Shown here piece after piece: positions 34,736-42,739 of a stretch of 63,247 bases of DNA; within the stretch, counting starts at the first letter, position 1, and the number at the start of each line of letters is the position of its first letter. The notes beneath the pieces are model-generated. The model was not told where the DNA came from and did not search any database. It was given only the letters and a program-made list of their open reading frames with translations. A program made the position numbers and the translations under genes. This stretch comes from Rikenellaceae bacterium. GTDB taxonomy: Bacteria; Bacteroidota; Bacteroidia; Bacteroidales; UBA932. The stretch covers positions 1 to 63,247 of the forward strand of contig CAAGFN010000189.1 of the NCBI GenBank assembly GCA_900769145.1. The letters run 5' to 3'.

Positions 34736-36316
34736 TTATTTTACGATTTTATGAATCTGGTTCCAGTCGGCCGGAGTGTCGTTGCTGACTGCCGCACCGG
34801 CATTGGAGCGTCCGCTCAAGATCTGGCCCCGGATGGTCTCCGTCATCTTCCTGATGATAGCCTTGTCCTTCATTTGAGGGTAGAGATTGTTGTCCTCGTG
34901 AGGGTCATTCTTCAGGTCGAAGAACTGGAATTCAGGCAGTCCTTTCAGGTCCTCAGGCTTGCTCGGATATCCCCAGCCTCCTGAACCCGGATGGAAGACC
35001 AGCTTGTATCTGTCCCTGTATATGGACAGGAAGCCGTTTCCGGACTCGTATATGATGTCTTTCCTCGAATTCTTTCCGGCCTTGCCCTCAAGAATCTTCC
35101 AGATGCTGTAGCTGTCCACCCCGTCCCTGTCGCCGAGGCTTGCGCCCAGCATCTCCGCAAATGTGGAATAAAGGTCTGTGAGGCAGACCGGGCAGTCCCT
35201 TACAGCACTGTCGAAATGATTCTTCCAGGATATGAGGAGAGGCATCCTGTGTCCTCCTTCATAAATGTCGGTCTTGTAGCCCTTGTATATGTAGCTTGGG
35301 AAATGTCCCTTCTTCTCGATGTCCTTGATGTTCACGTAAGGGGCGCAGCCGTTGTCCGAGGTGAAGACAATGATGGTGTTCTCCAGCTGCCCGTTTTTCT
35401 CCAGCTGGGCCGTGAGCTTGCCCACGAGGTCGTCAATCATCACCACGAAATCCCCGTAAGGGCCTATGCCGCTCTTTCCGATGTACTCGTCGTGAGGGAG
35501 AACCGGGGTGTGAGGGGCGGTAATCGGAAGGTAGAGGAAGAACGGCTTGCCGGAGTTCCTGGCCGCATTGACATACTCCGTACCCCTGCGGAAAATTTCG
35601 GGCAGGCAGTCCTTGGGCTCGAATCCCTCTCCTGCATCACCTCCGTGCATAAGCAGGAGCCCCTGTCCCTTCGGGATGGTATGATCCGGGAGAGTGTACA
35701 TCTTCTTGTTCTCCACGAATGCGTATGGAGCCATATCCAGGGAGCCTGCGAGGCCGAAGAAATAGTCGAAGCCGTGATCTGTAGGGCCGTCGGTTATCCC
35801 GGCCTTGTAGTCCACGCCCGAGGAGCGTCCGTTCATGATGCTCTTCTTGTAGGACGGATCCTCAGCGCCGTACTGCCATCCCATGCCGAGATGCCATTTC
35901 CCGATGCAGGCTGTGGAGTAGCCGTTTTCGGAGAAGAGATGGGCCATCGTCCTTACGTCACTTTCAATCAGCGGCCGTGCGTATCCGTTGAATGCGCCCT
36001 GCTTGAGCCTGGTCCTCCAGGGGTAACGTCCTGTCATAAGTCCGTATCTTGACGGTGTTGACAATGTGGAGGCGGCGTGCGCATTCGTGAATCTCACGCC
36101 GTCATTGCAGAGAGCGTCAATGTTTGGAGTCGGAATCTTGGAATCCGGGTTCATGCAGGAAATGTCCCCGTAACCGAGGTCATCCGCAAGGATTACGATG
36201 ACATTGGGCTTGCAGTCCTCCGTGCTTCCTTTCGCCTCGGAAGATGTTGAAACGCAGGCCGATATTCCGGCCAGCAGGATGGTACCGGCCTTGCCGGCTG
36301 ACATTTGAGATTTCAT
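34736..36316 (-). CDS. Serine-type S1-family sulfatase lipoprotein
   Basis: About 526 residues from ATG 36314-36316; the frame extends upstream but without a signal peptide and past the promoter. The probable lipobox ends at Cys21. Metal-binding ILADDLGYGD is near the N terminus. The formylglycine motif is STPSR with Ser86 as the modified residue, so activation would need a radical-SAM anaerobic maturase (not in the window). GKWHLGMGW and TSDNGCAP are further S1 sulfatase marks. It removes sulfate esters, probably from host mucin, glycosaminoglycan or algal-type sugars; substrate is not deducible. It is followed by the HTCS-type regulator in the same operon. Confidence 0.9.
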   Translation of the reverse strand: MKSQMSAGKAGTILLAGISACVSTSSEAKGSTEDCKPNVIVILADDLGYGDISCMNPDSKIPTPNIDALCNDGVRFTNAHAASTLSTPSRYGLMTGRYPWRTRLKQGAFNGYARPLIESDVRTMAHLFSENGYSTACIGKWHLGMGWQYGAEDPSYKKSIMNGRSSGVDYKAGITDGPTDHGFDYFFGLAGSLDMAPYAFVENKKMYTLPDHTIPKGQGLLLMHGGDAGEGFEPKDCLPEIFRRGTEYVNAARNSGKPFFLYLPITAPHTPVLPHDEYIGKSGIGPYGDFVVMIDDLVGKLTAQLEKNGQLENTIIVFTSDNGCAPYVNIKDIEKKGHFPSYIYKGYKTDIYEGGHRMPLLISWKNHFDSAVRDCPVCLTDLYSTFAEMLGASLGDRDGVDSYSIWKILEGKAGKNSRKDIIYESGNGFLSIYRDRYKLVFHPGSGGWGYPSKPEDLKGLPEFQFFDLKNDPHEDNNLYPQMKDKAIIRKMTETIRGQILSGRSNAGAAVSNDTPADWNQIHKIVK

Positions 36317-36378
36317 AGTTCTATGTTTATATGAATCATTAAAGTCTTGTGTTGCTTTTGTGGTTGTCCTGTTTCGTA

Positions 36379-36386
36379 CAAATATA
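36379..36386 (-). promoter_or_regulatory. -7 promoter element of the sulfatase-regulator operon
   Basis: TATATTTG on the minus strand, 62 bases upstream of the sulfatase start, in the 222-base divergent region. Confidence 0.5.
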
Positions 36387-36491
36387 TGAAAAGCCATTGA
36401 ATTATATAGCACGTAGTAGTATAAAATCAGCACAGGCGCACAATCGTACTTTTTTGTCTCCGAATCGTAACACGCTGAATCTCCGTATCTA

Positions 36492-36499
36492 TAACTTTG
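36492..36499 (+). promoter_or_regulatory. -7 promoter element of the glutaminase-A-like gene
   Basis: TAACTTTG fits TAnnTTTG and lies 40 bases before ATG 36539. It argues against the upstream ATG at 36497, which would fall inside the element. Confidence 0.55.
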
Positions 36500-36538
36500 C
36501 CACAAATAACACTATTGTTTGGTTTAAGGACCGTATTT

Positions 36539-39064
36539 ATGAAACACTTTACTTATGCGGTATTTGCCGCTCTTCTGACAGCCCACTCCGCATTCTGCGC
36601 TGATGTGAGGCCGATGGATGTCTCAATGAGGACGGAGGTCAGACCTTCCGCCACTCCTCTTGTGACCGTTGACCCTTATTTTTCTCTCTGGTCATTCACG
36701 GACCGGCTCAATGAGTCCGCCACCGTGCACTGGACCGGAAAGGAAAGTCCGCTTCTGAGCTACGTGCGTGTGGACGGAGTTACTTACAGAGTGCTCGGAA
36801 CAGAAGAGCCCCGCTGCTTGACCTTGCTTAATACGATAAAAGACGGTCCTTGGAATGCACGTTGCATTATGGACGAGAAACCCGCCGGTGACTGGACTTC
36901 GGTATCTTACGATGATTCATCCTGGCGGGTCGTCCAAGGTGCTATCGGCTCGAAGGAGAGAAGTGACGCCAAGACTTTCTGGGGCGGAAACGACCGGGAT
37001 GTCTGGGTTCGCAGGGAGATGATTCTCGATAAGTCCTACGATCCGGCGGCCGACGTGTATCTCGAGTATTCACACGACGATGTTTTCGAACTCTATATAA
37101 ATGGCATCAAGGTAGTTGACACAGGTCTCAAGTGGAAGGACGACCAGGTGGTCAATCTCCCTGCCGAGGTCAAGGCTGCTCTCAAACCGGGCAGAAATGT
37201 CATTGCGGCGCATTGTCACAACACCACCGGAGGCGCATACGTTGATTTCGGCATCAAGGTCAGGATTCCGGTGAAAGTTTCCGTCAAGGAGGCTGAGCAG
37301 ATATCACTGTCCGTTCTCCCTACCAGGACCATAGGTACATTCAAGTGCGGTCCTGTGGACCTCGACCTCATTTTCACCGCTCCTGTCCTCATGGAGAATC
37401 TTGAATTGGTTTCCAGACCGGTGAACTATGTTACATGGCAGGCCCGTTCCAATGACGGCCGCACCCACAATGTCCAGGTTTACTTCACCGCTTCCCCGAA
37501 GCAGGCAGTGCACGCCACTTCACAGGCTATCAAGGCCATGACCAGCGTCAGGGACGGCATTAGTTATGTCCGTGCCGGTACCAGGGAGCAGAATGTGCTT
37601 GGCCGCAAGGGTGACAACGTCCGCATTGACTGGGGCTTTGTTTATGTAGCCACCGAGGAAGGCAAGGGAGCGGTTTCCCTTGACGATTACTACAAGTCCG
37701 TCACCGGTTTCGCCAAGTCAGGCAAGCTCAGCCGCGGAGTCGCTTCTGCAGACAGGGACAATGCCGCCAATGACCTCCTTGCCCTGGCGTATTCACGCAA
37801 TCTCGGGAAGGTAGGCTCCCAGCCGGTATGCGATTATGTGATGCTCGGCTACGACGATCTCTACTCCATCAGATATTTCGGAGAAGACCTCCGTCCTTAC
37901 TGGAACAGGAAAGGTGACAAGAATATCTTCAGCCAGTTCAAGGCAGCTGCTGCGGAATATGCTTCATTGTCAAAGAGATGCGAGGATTTCGACAGGACAA
38001 TGATGAAGGATGCCACCAAGTCCGGCGGCAAGGAATACGCAGAGCTCTGCGCCCTGGCCTACAGACAGACAATGGCGGCCCACAAGCTCGTTGAGGCCCC
38101 GAACGGCGACCTGCTCTTCTTCTCCAAGGAGAACTTCTCCAACGGATCCATCGGCACAGTGGACATCACCTATCCGTCAGCCCCTATCTTTCTGTATTAC
38201 AATCCGGTACTCGCCCAGGCCCTGATGAACCACATCTTCTACTACAGCGAGAGCGGAAAGTGGACCAAGCCGTTCGCAGCCCACGATGTAGGTACCTATC
38301 CTTGGGCCAACGGCCAGACCTACGGCGGTGACATGCCTGTGGAGGAGTCCGGCAATATGCTGATTACCACTGCGGCCGTAGCCAAGGCCCAGGGCAATGC
38401 AGACTATGCTGCAAAGCATTGGGATGTGCTCACGACTTGGGCCGACTACCTTGTAGAGAACGGTCTGGACCCTGTCAACCAGCTCTGCACCGACGACTTC
38501 GCCGGACATTTCGCCCACAATGCCAACCTTTCAATCAAGGCTATTCTCGGCATTGCATCATACGCCAAGATGGCGGGCACCCTAGGATATTCCGACAGGG
38601 AGGCCAAATACATGGCCAAGGCCCGCGAGATGGCCGCACAGTGGAAGGAGATGGCCATCGACGGAGATCATTACAAGCTCACCTTCGACAAGCCAGGCAC
38701 CTGGAGCCAGAAGTACAACCTGGTATGGGACAAGATGCTTGACCTCAATGTCTTCGACCCGTCGATAGCCGAGACCGAGATTAAGTGGTACCTCACTGTC
38801 CAGAATGAATACGGTCTCCCTCTCGACAGCCGCAAGACCTACACGAAGACCGACTGGGTTCTCTGGACCGCCACAATGGCCTCCAACAAGGCAGATTTCA
38901 GGGCTATTGTGGAGCCGATTTACAGATTCCAGAGCGAGACCGTGGACAGGATTCCGATGTCCGACTGGATTTTTACCGACAGCAAGAACCACAGAGGTTT
39001 CCGTGCCCGTCCGGTAGTTGGCGGCTATTTCATCAAGCTATTGAGCGACAAGTTCGCAGAATAG
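36539..39064 (+). CDS. Glutaminase-A-like secreted protein (DUF4964/DUF5127/DUF4965/DUF1793 type)
   Basis: About 841 residues with a Sec signal peptide (MKHFTYAVFAALLTAHSAFCA). The start of the mature protein shows the family's RPSATPLVTVDPYFSLWSFTDRL split over two strands. The rest follows the GtaA-like order: beta-sandwich with VLPTRTIGTFKCGPVDLDL, then helical (alpha/alpha) toroid with IFLYYNPVLAQALM, HDVGTYPWANGQ and LCTDDFAGHFAHNANL. An extra lectin-like insert of GH2 sugar-binding type lies at about 110-250 (WTSVSYDDSSWRVVQ, then VYLEYSHDDVFELYING). Members are named after a fungal glutaminase, but the toroid and insert fit a glycan substrate equally well. It has its own promoter, and a GC-rich hairpin follows the stop. 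Confidence 0.8.
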   Translation: MKHFTYAVFAALLTAHSAFCADVRPMDVSMRTEVRPSATPLVTVDPYFSLWSFTDRLNESATVHWTGKESPLLSYVRVDGVTYRVLGTEEPRCLTLLNTIKDGPWNARCIMDEKPAGDWTSVSYDDSSWRVVQGAIGSKERSDAKTFWGGNDRDVWVRREMILDKSYDPAADVYLEYSHDDVFELYINGIKVVDTGLKWKDDQVVNLPAEVKAALKPGRNVIAAHCHNTTGGAYVDFGIKVRIPVKVSVKEAEQISLSVLPTRTIGTFKCGPVDLDLIFTAPVLMENLELVSRPVNYVTWQARSNDGRTHNVQVYFTASPKQAVHATSQAIKAMTSVRDGISYVRAGTREQNVLGRKGDNVRIDWGFVYVATEEGKGAVSLDDYYKSVTGFAKSGKLSRGVASADRDNAANDLLALAYSRNLGKVGSQPVCDYVMLGYDDLYSIRYFGEDLRPYWNRKGDKNIFSQFKAAAAEYASLSKRCEDFDRTMMKDATKSGGKEYAELCALAYRQTMAAHKLVEAPNGDLLFFSKENFSNGSIGTVDITYPSAPIFLYYNPVLAQALMNHIFYYSESGKWTKPFAAHDVGTYPWANGQTYGGDMPVEESGNMLITTAAVAKAQGNADYAAKHWDVLTTWADYLVENGLDPVNQLCTDDFAGHFAHNANLSIKAILGIASYAKMAGTLGYSDREAKYMAKAREMAAQWKEMAIDGDHYKLTFDKPGTWSQKYNLVWDKMLDLNVFDPSIAETEIKWYLTVQNEYGLPLDSRKTYTKTDWVLWTATMASNKADFRAIVEPIYRFQSETVDRIPMSDWIFTDSKNHRGFRARPVVGGYFIKLLSDKFAE

Positions 39065-39072
39065 CAGCAGGC

Positions 39073-39100
39073 GAGGGTCCGACTTTCCGTCCGGGCCCTC
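39073..39100 (+). terminator. Probable hairpin terminator after the glutaminase-A-like gene
   Basis: GAGGGTCCG (39073-39081) pairs with CGGGCCCTC (39092-39100), 9 bp with one wobble, but no T tract follows. Confidence 0.4.
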
Positions 39101-39111
39101 AGACTGTTCTC

Positions 39112-39157
39112 CCGAGCGGGTCCTCCTGACTATTCTTCCGAGCGGGCCCTCCTGACT
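39112..39157. repeat. Two 20-bp tandem repeats, period 26
   Basis: CCGAGCGGGTCCTCCTGACT (39112-39131) recurs at 39138-39157 with one mismatch. Confidence 0.7.
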
Positions 39158-39214
39158 GTCATCCTTGGCGGAGCCGTCAATGTCACCGAACGAAGTGCCT
39201 TCTATGTCATCCCG

Positions 39215-39299
39215 GCCGAGCGAAGCGAGTGGAGAGATCTTTCACAAAGATTTGATTATCAATAGCCATCTCGACCATGAGCTACGTGCTTCGCTCGGC
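39215..39299. repeat. REP-like intergenic element with GCCGAGCGAAGC inverted repeats
   Basis: GCCGAGCGAAGC at 39215-39226 and its perfect complement at 39288-39299 flank an AGATCTTTCAC-AAAGAT hairpin. The GAGCGAAGCGAG string is a familiar intergenic repeat motif in many gut bacterial assemblies. Confidence 0.55.
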
Positions 39300-39398
39300 A
39301 AGACGGGCCTGTTGGTCAGCCTGGAAAGCATGCACTAACATACTGATTACACTGCTGATTAACCATTAGCGCAAGAGTTCCGTCTGTCTCGACAGTCC

Positions 39399-39474
39399 CA
39401 ATCCTGCCGGCCCGTTCCGGGACGCCCTGGGACATCCGCTGATTGGCAATATCGTGAACGGGGCTCAGCCGATA
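39399..39474 (+). pseudogene. 76-bp fragment of the GH43 gene
   Basis: Identical to 12632-12707 of the GH43 gene except for one base (12698/39465), in the same orientation. It has no start or stop of its own. The near-identity shows a recent copy event. It ends exactly where HTCS-like sequence begins. Confidence 0.85.
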
Positions 39475-39711
39475 AATCCCGTCCTTGTTCAGGGCGCTGT
39501 CAATCACATTCTTGCCGATGGCGAAATTGTCGCTGCTGAGTATCAGTTTGAGATTATCCTGGTCGGTGTTTAACGACATTGACAGATTCCCGTGAGGAGC
39601 AGTATTCTGTACCAGGAAGCCTGCTATGAGATTAGTGGCAATGGGCCAGTTCTTCTTTTCTATGCCCCATATTATCGATTGCGCAATATCGACCGTAAGG
39701 GAACAGCCGTT
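39474..39711 (-). pseudogene. Fragment of a second HTCS-type regulator (kinase region)
   Basis: Collinear without gaps to 31781-32018 of the 1331-residue regulator, about three-quarters identical by eye. Translated on the minus strand it is still open: GCSLTVDIAQSIIWGIEKK, then WPIATNLIAGFLVQNTAPHG and LILSSDNFAIGKNVIDSAL. It corresponds to residues about 904-983 of the intact protein and shares its degenerate N-box (NLIAGF). It is the remnant of a sibling regulator, joined at 39474 to the GH43 fragment. Confidence 0.85.
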
Positions 39712-39819
39712 TCTCTCGTGCGCATGACAGACAGGTCAGAATTATCAGCGGCAGTATAAAGTTTCCAAGTGTCATCAGAAAATCATCTATCTCCCGCAAA
39801 AAAGCCATCGGGAAACCAA
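39712..39819. other. Remainder of the relic zone
   Basis: No supported gene. A minus-strand frame across 39632-39889 is open by chance through the HTCS relic; part of it could recall a lost lipoprotein signal, but nothing identifiable remains. Confidence 0.5.
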
Positions 39820-39853
39820 AACGGTGCAGGAAACAGGTCTTTCTTGCACCGTT
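39820..39853 (-). terminator. Terminator of the SusCD-GH5-GH28 operon
   Basis: AACGGTGCA (39820-39828) and TGCACCGTT (39845-39853) form a perfect 9-bp stem, extended by A/T pairs inward and followed on the minus strand by TTTGGTTT. It lies 33 bases beyond the last gene of the operon. Confidence 0.65.
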
Positions 39854-39885
39854 CGGATAATATCCCGGATGTAGGGTCAATTCCG

Positions 39886-41313
39886 TCACTTGCAGTTCCA
39901 GGCCACAATCTCCACCTCGGCAACATTGACGTCACCGTCTTCGATAATGGCTCCGGTGTTGCTGACACGGGAGGTGGAAACGCATTTCAGATACTGGTAG
40001 GAGGACGCTCCGCCGTCGAACTCTATTCTTCCGGTCGTCACCATCGCTCCGGCATCCGTGGTCGGGCGGGTGAACTCCGACGTGAAGGTACCGACCAGTT
40101 TCCAGGCGGACTCGCCGCCGCTGTAGTCGGAACGCAGGGAACTGGCGTAAATCTCCATTGTCCTTATCTTCTGGCCGCCCGCACCGCCGAATTTGTTCCA
40201 CCAGGTTACAGTCACACCCTCGCGAGGGGAACCGAGATTGATGCGCCAGGTCGGACGGTTGTCCCAGGATACGTCAGGACACCAGTATTCCTCCTTGTGT
40301 TCCTCATCCTTCACCCCGTCGTAGAGATAGCTGTCATATTGGCCCTCAAGCGATGAGGAGGCCCAGAAATTGTCATACGACCCGCTACCTCCAATCTTGA
40401 GAGGCGTCGCGTACCATGGATCCTTCTTCAGGTCAAGGTCATCTTCAATGGTCTTCTCCCCATTCCAGCCTGAATAAGTGAAAGACATTGACAATGAACC
40501 CTTTGTGAGGATTTCCCCGGCCTTTGCAACCAGCGAGGCGACCTTGCCGGCGACAATTCCCTCCTCAAAGTTCACAAGATAAGAGTCTGTGCCTGAAGCT
40601 CCGGAGACAAGGAACTTCAATGTCAGCCCGCTTGCCGACGGCACTGAAGGGAAGAGAATTTCATCGGCCTTCCAGACAGAACCGTCCCGGACAAGTTCCA
40701 ATGTCTTTTTCAGCGGCTCCTCTCCGGACATCGAGTAATCCCCGTCCAGGTTCACGCAGTCATAGAACCCGTCCATCTCCACGCTGATGCTGCTGACATC
40801 AGCCGGGACCTCGATCAGGGATATCTCCAACCTGCCGACAAGCCTGTCAAGTTCTGAAAGGACAACATCCCCCTTGACATCCTGCTGTACTATGGTCTTT
40901 CCGACGACTATGTCCGGAACAGGGCTTGCAATGTCACGTACCCGGATGACCTGATTCCTCCTGGCCGCAATGGTTGCGTCATAGTCCAGGCTCAGGGCAG
41001 GGCCGTCCGTCATCAACGCACGGAGGTCGTAGGAGGCCTTCTCCACTACCATAGGCTTCAGCCCGCCGAACGATGAGGAGGACTGGATGTCCAGACATTC
41101 GCCCGTCATATTGTTGAACATGTACAATGTCACCCTGTAACCCCCCAGCCCGTCGAATCCGTCAACGTCCGACGGAAGCACAGGGTTGATCTTCCAGGTG
41201 AGGTCTTCCTCATCCGGCCAGTTCACTGTACTTTCGCCGCAGGATTGCAGGGAAACAAAGCAGGCGGAGAGTGACAGCAGGATACCCGCCGCCTGTTTTA
41301 TAGGTTTATTCAT
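39886..41313 (-). CDS. Discoidin-domain lipoprotein with Mfa2/FimB-like N-terminal region
   Basis: About 475 residues from ATG 41311-41313, which overlaps the previous stop by 8 bases. Lipobox Cys25. The N-terminal two thirds (about 30-290) resemble the Mfa2/FimB fimbrial-anchor beta-sandwich pair: a conserved LVGRLEISLIEVPADVSSIS strand and DGFYDCVNLDG. The C-terminal F5/8-type discoidin domain (about 325-475) has DNFWASSSLEGQYDSYLYDG, WRINLGSPREGVTVTWWNK and a closing VNVAEVEIVAW. It is a clear paralog of the gene upstream. It probably binds glycan at the cell surface as an accessory protein of the SusCD system. Last gene of the operon. Confidence 0.72.
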   Translation of the reverse strand: MNKPIKQAAGILLSLSACFVSLQSCGESTVNWPDEEDLTWKINPVLPSDVDGFDGLGGYRVTLYMFNNMTGECLDIQSSSSFGGLKPMVVEKASYDLRALMTDGPALSLDYDATIAARRNQVIRVRDIASPVPDIVVGKTIVQQDVKGDVVLSELDRLVGRLEISLIEVPADVSSISVEMDGFYDCVNLDGDYSMSGEEPLKKTLELVRDGSVWKADEILFPSVPSASGLTLKFLVSGASGTDSYLVNFEEGIVAGKVASLVAKAGEILTKGSLSMSFTYSGWNGEKTIEDDLDLKKDPWYATPLKIGGSGSYDNFWASSSLEGQYDSYLYDGVKDEEHKEEYWCPDVSWDNRPTWRINLGSPREGVTVTWWNKFGGAGGQKIRTMEIYASSLRSDYSGGESAWKLVGTFTSEFTRPTTDAGAMVTTGRIEFDGGASSYQYLKCVSTSRVSNTGAIIEDGDVNVAEVEIVAWNCK

Positions 41314-42721
41314 ACTTCCAGGTAAATACATTCACCTCGCCGACATTGACGTCGAGAGTCTCGGTAGTCTCGTCTCCGTTGCTGGAAACCTTGGCAGTGA
41401 CAACGCATTTCACATACTGGTATGCGGCGCTTCCGTCCTCGGAGAACTTGATGAGGCCGGTGGAAACCTTGGCCCCGGCATCGGTGGTAGGAGTGGTCTT
41501 GTCAGATGTGAAGGTGCTTATTTTCACCCAGTTGGAAGAAGTCGAGGTCTGGTAGTCTGTCTTGAGGTCGCTGACATAGATGTCGAACGTCTTGATCTTC
41601 TGTCCGCCTTTGCCGCCGGCCTTGTTCCAGTAGTCGAGGGAAATGCCGTTTACAGCAGACTTGAGGTCAATGTACCATACCGGGGTGTCGCCGTCAGCCG
41701 GGCACCAGTAGTAGTCGCCGCTATCGGTGATGCCGTCATAGAGATAGCTGTCGTAGTTTGCAGCCCAATCATTTACGAGGGATGAGGATGCCCAGAAATT
41801 GTCATTGACCCCGCCGATAGGGAGGGCTGTAGGGCCGGCCCAAGTCTTCTCGGTAGTTGCGGTGACATCGAAGCTGTCCTCGAGGGTCACGAGGCTGCTG
41901 TTCCACTCGGCGTATGTGATTTCAGACTTGAGGGCCACTGTGGAAGCCTCGAGTCCGGTCACGCTGGTGTTGAGATTGTATCTTGTATTGGCCTCGATTC
42001 TTCCGGCAGGGGTGCTCCTGTATGTGGAGCCGTCCACAGAATAGGTGAGGGTGAGAGTGGAAGCGGATGCGTCAGTAGGCAGCACGATGGCATTGCCTGT
42101 GTACTTGCCCTCGGATGTCCTGTTGAGGACAATGGTCTTGGACGCAAAGTCGGAACCGCTGAGCATTGCCGCACCGCTGAGGTCAATCTGGTCGTACATG
42201 TTGCCGATGGTGAGGCTGATGCTGGAGGCCGGGCTGGCCTCAAGCCCGCTGACTGTGACATTGATGTATGCCACTGCGCGTACAAGTTCTACCGATGCTG
42301 TGGCATCAGCCGCACCGACGGTCACAGGAGCTGAAGCACCCACCATTATCTCAGGGATCTGAGCTCCCATATCGGATACGGTAATGCGGGCTGATGTCAA
42401 TGCTGAGGCTGCTGTCAGCCCTGAGAATGTCAGATTGGCCTCATCGCTGGAAGCCACGGCATAGACAGTGTAGTCTCCGGCCTCTACAGTGAATGAGCCA
42501 AGACCTGCTGCAGAGGAAGCCGAGAGCACGTCGGCGATATTGTCCCCCGACACGAGGACTGCCTTGTGGGCGTAAGATGCCTCTGAACCGTCAGCCTTTG
42601 TAAGAACCTTGATTGCAGGACCCTCTGAAGGGGATACAGGAGTTACGGACTCAATTGAGCAGGAGCCCAATGTCATTCCCGCCAATACGAGAGCGGAAAG
42701 AGCAATGATTGATTTTCTCAT
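41306..42721 (-). CDS. Discoidin-domain lipoprotein with Mfa2/FimB-like N-terminal region (paralog)
   Basis: 471 residues, lipobox Cys21. Same architecture as the downstream paralog: a Mfa2/FimB-like region (about 30-290) with VELVRAVAYINVTVSGLEA and NMYDQIDLSG, then a discoidin domain (about 310-470) with NDNFWASSSLVNDWAANYDS, WYIDLKSAVNGISLDYWNKA and VNVGEVNVFTW. The N-terminal part is rich in Ala, Ser and Thr. In fimbrial systems such domains anchor pilins; here there is no pilin gene, and the context is glycan uptake. It lies 18 bases after the GH28-like gene and overlaps the next start (TATGAATAA), so translation is probably coupled. Confidence 0.72.
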   Translation of the reverse strand: MRKSIIALSALVLAGMTLGSCSIESVTPVSPSEGPAIKVLTKADGSEASYAHKAVLVSGDNIADVLSASSAAGLGSFTVEAGDYTVYAVASSDEANLTFSGLTAASALTSARITVSDMGAQIPEIMVGASAPVTVGAADATASVELVRAVAYINVTVSGLEASPASSISLTIGNMYDQIDLSGAAMLSGSDFASKTIVLNRTSEGKYTGNAIVLPTDASASTLTLTYSVDGSTYRSTPAGRIEANTRYNLNTSVTGLEASTVALKSEITYAEWNSSLVTLEDSFDVTATTEKTWAGPTALPIGGVNDNFWASSSLVNDWAANYDSYLYDGITDSGDYYWCPADGDTPVWYIDLKSAVNGISLDYWNKAGGKGGQKIKTFDIYVSDLKTDYQTSTSSNWVKISTFTSDKTTPTTDAGAKVSTGLIKFSEDGSAAYQYVKCVVTAKVSSNGDETTETLDVNVGEVNVFTWKYE

Positions 42722-42739
42722 AATTGATGTGGTTAATAG

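Noticed and set aside
34991..36052. Plus-strand open frame of 353 codons opposite the sulfatase
   Set aside because: Shadow of the sulfatase coding sequence; the sense strand has all sulfatase motifs.
39073..39300. Terminal inverted repeats of an insertion sequence
   Set aside because: The 12-bp inverted repeats are only 61 bases apart with no transposase frame; a REP-like element fits better.
39632..39889. Small minus-strand frame with a lipoprotein-like hydrophobic stretch
   Set aside because: It overlaps the HTCS relic and the operon terminator, and no domain can be recognised; treated as chance openness.
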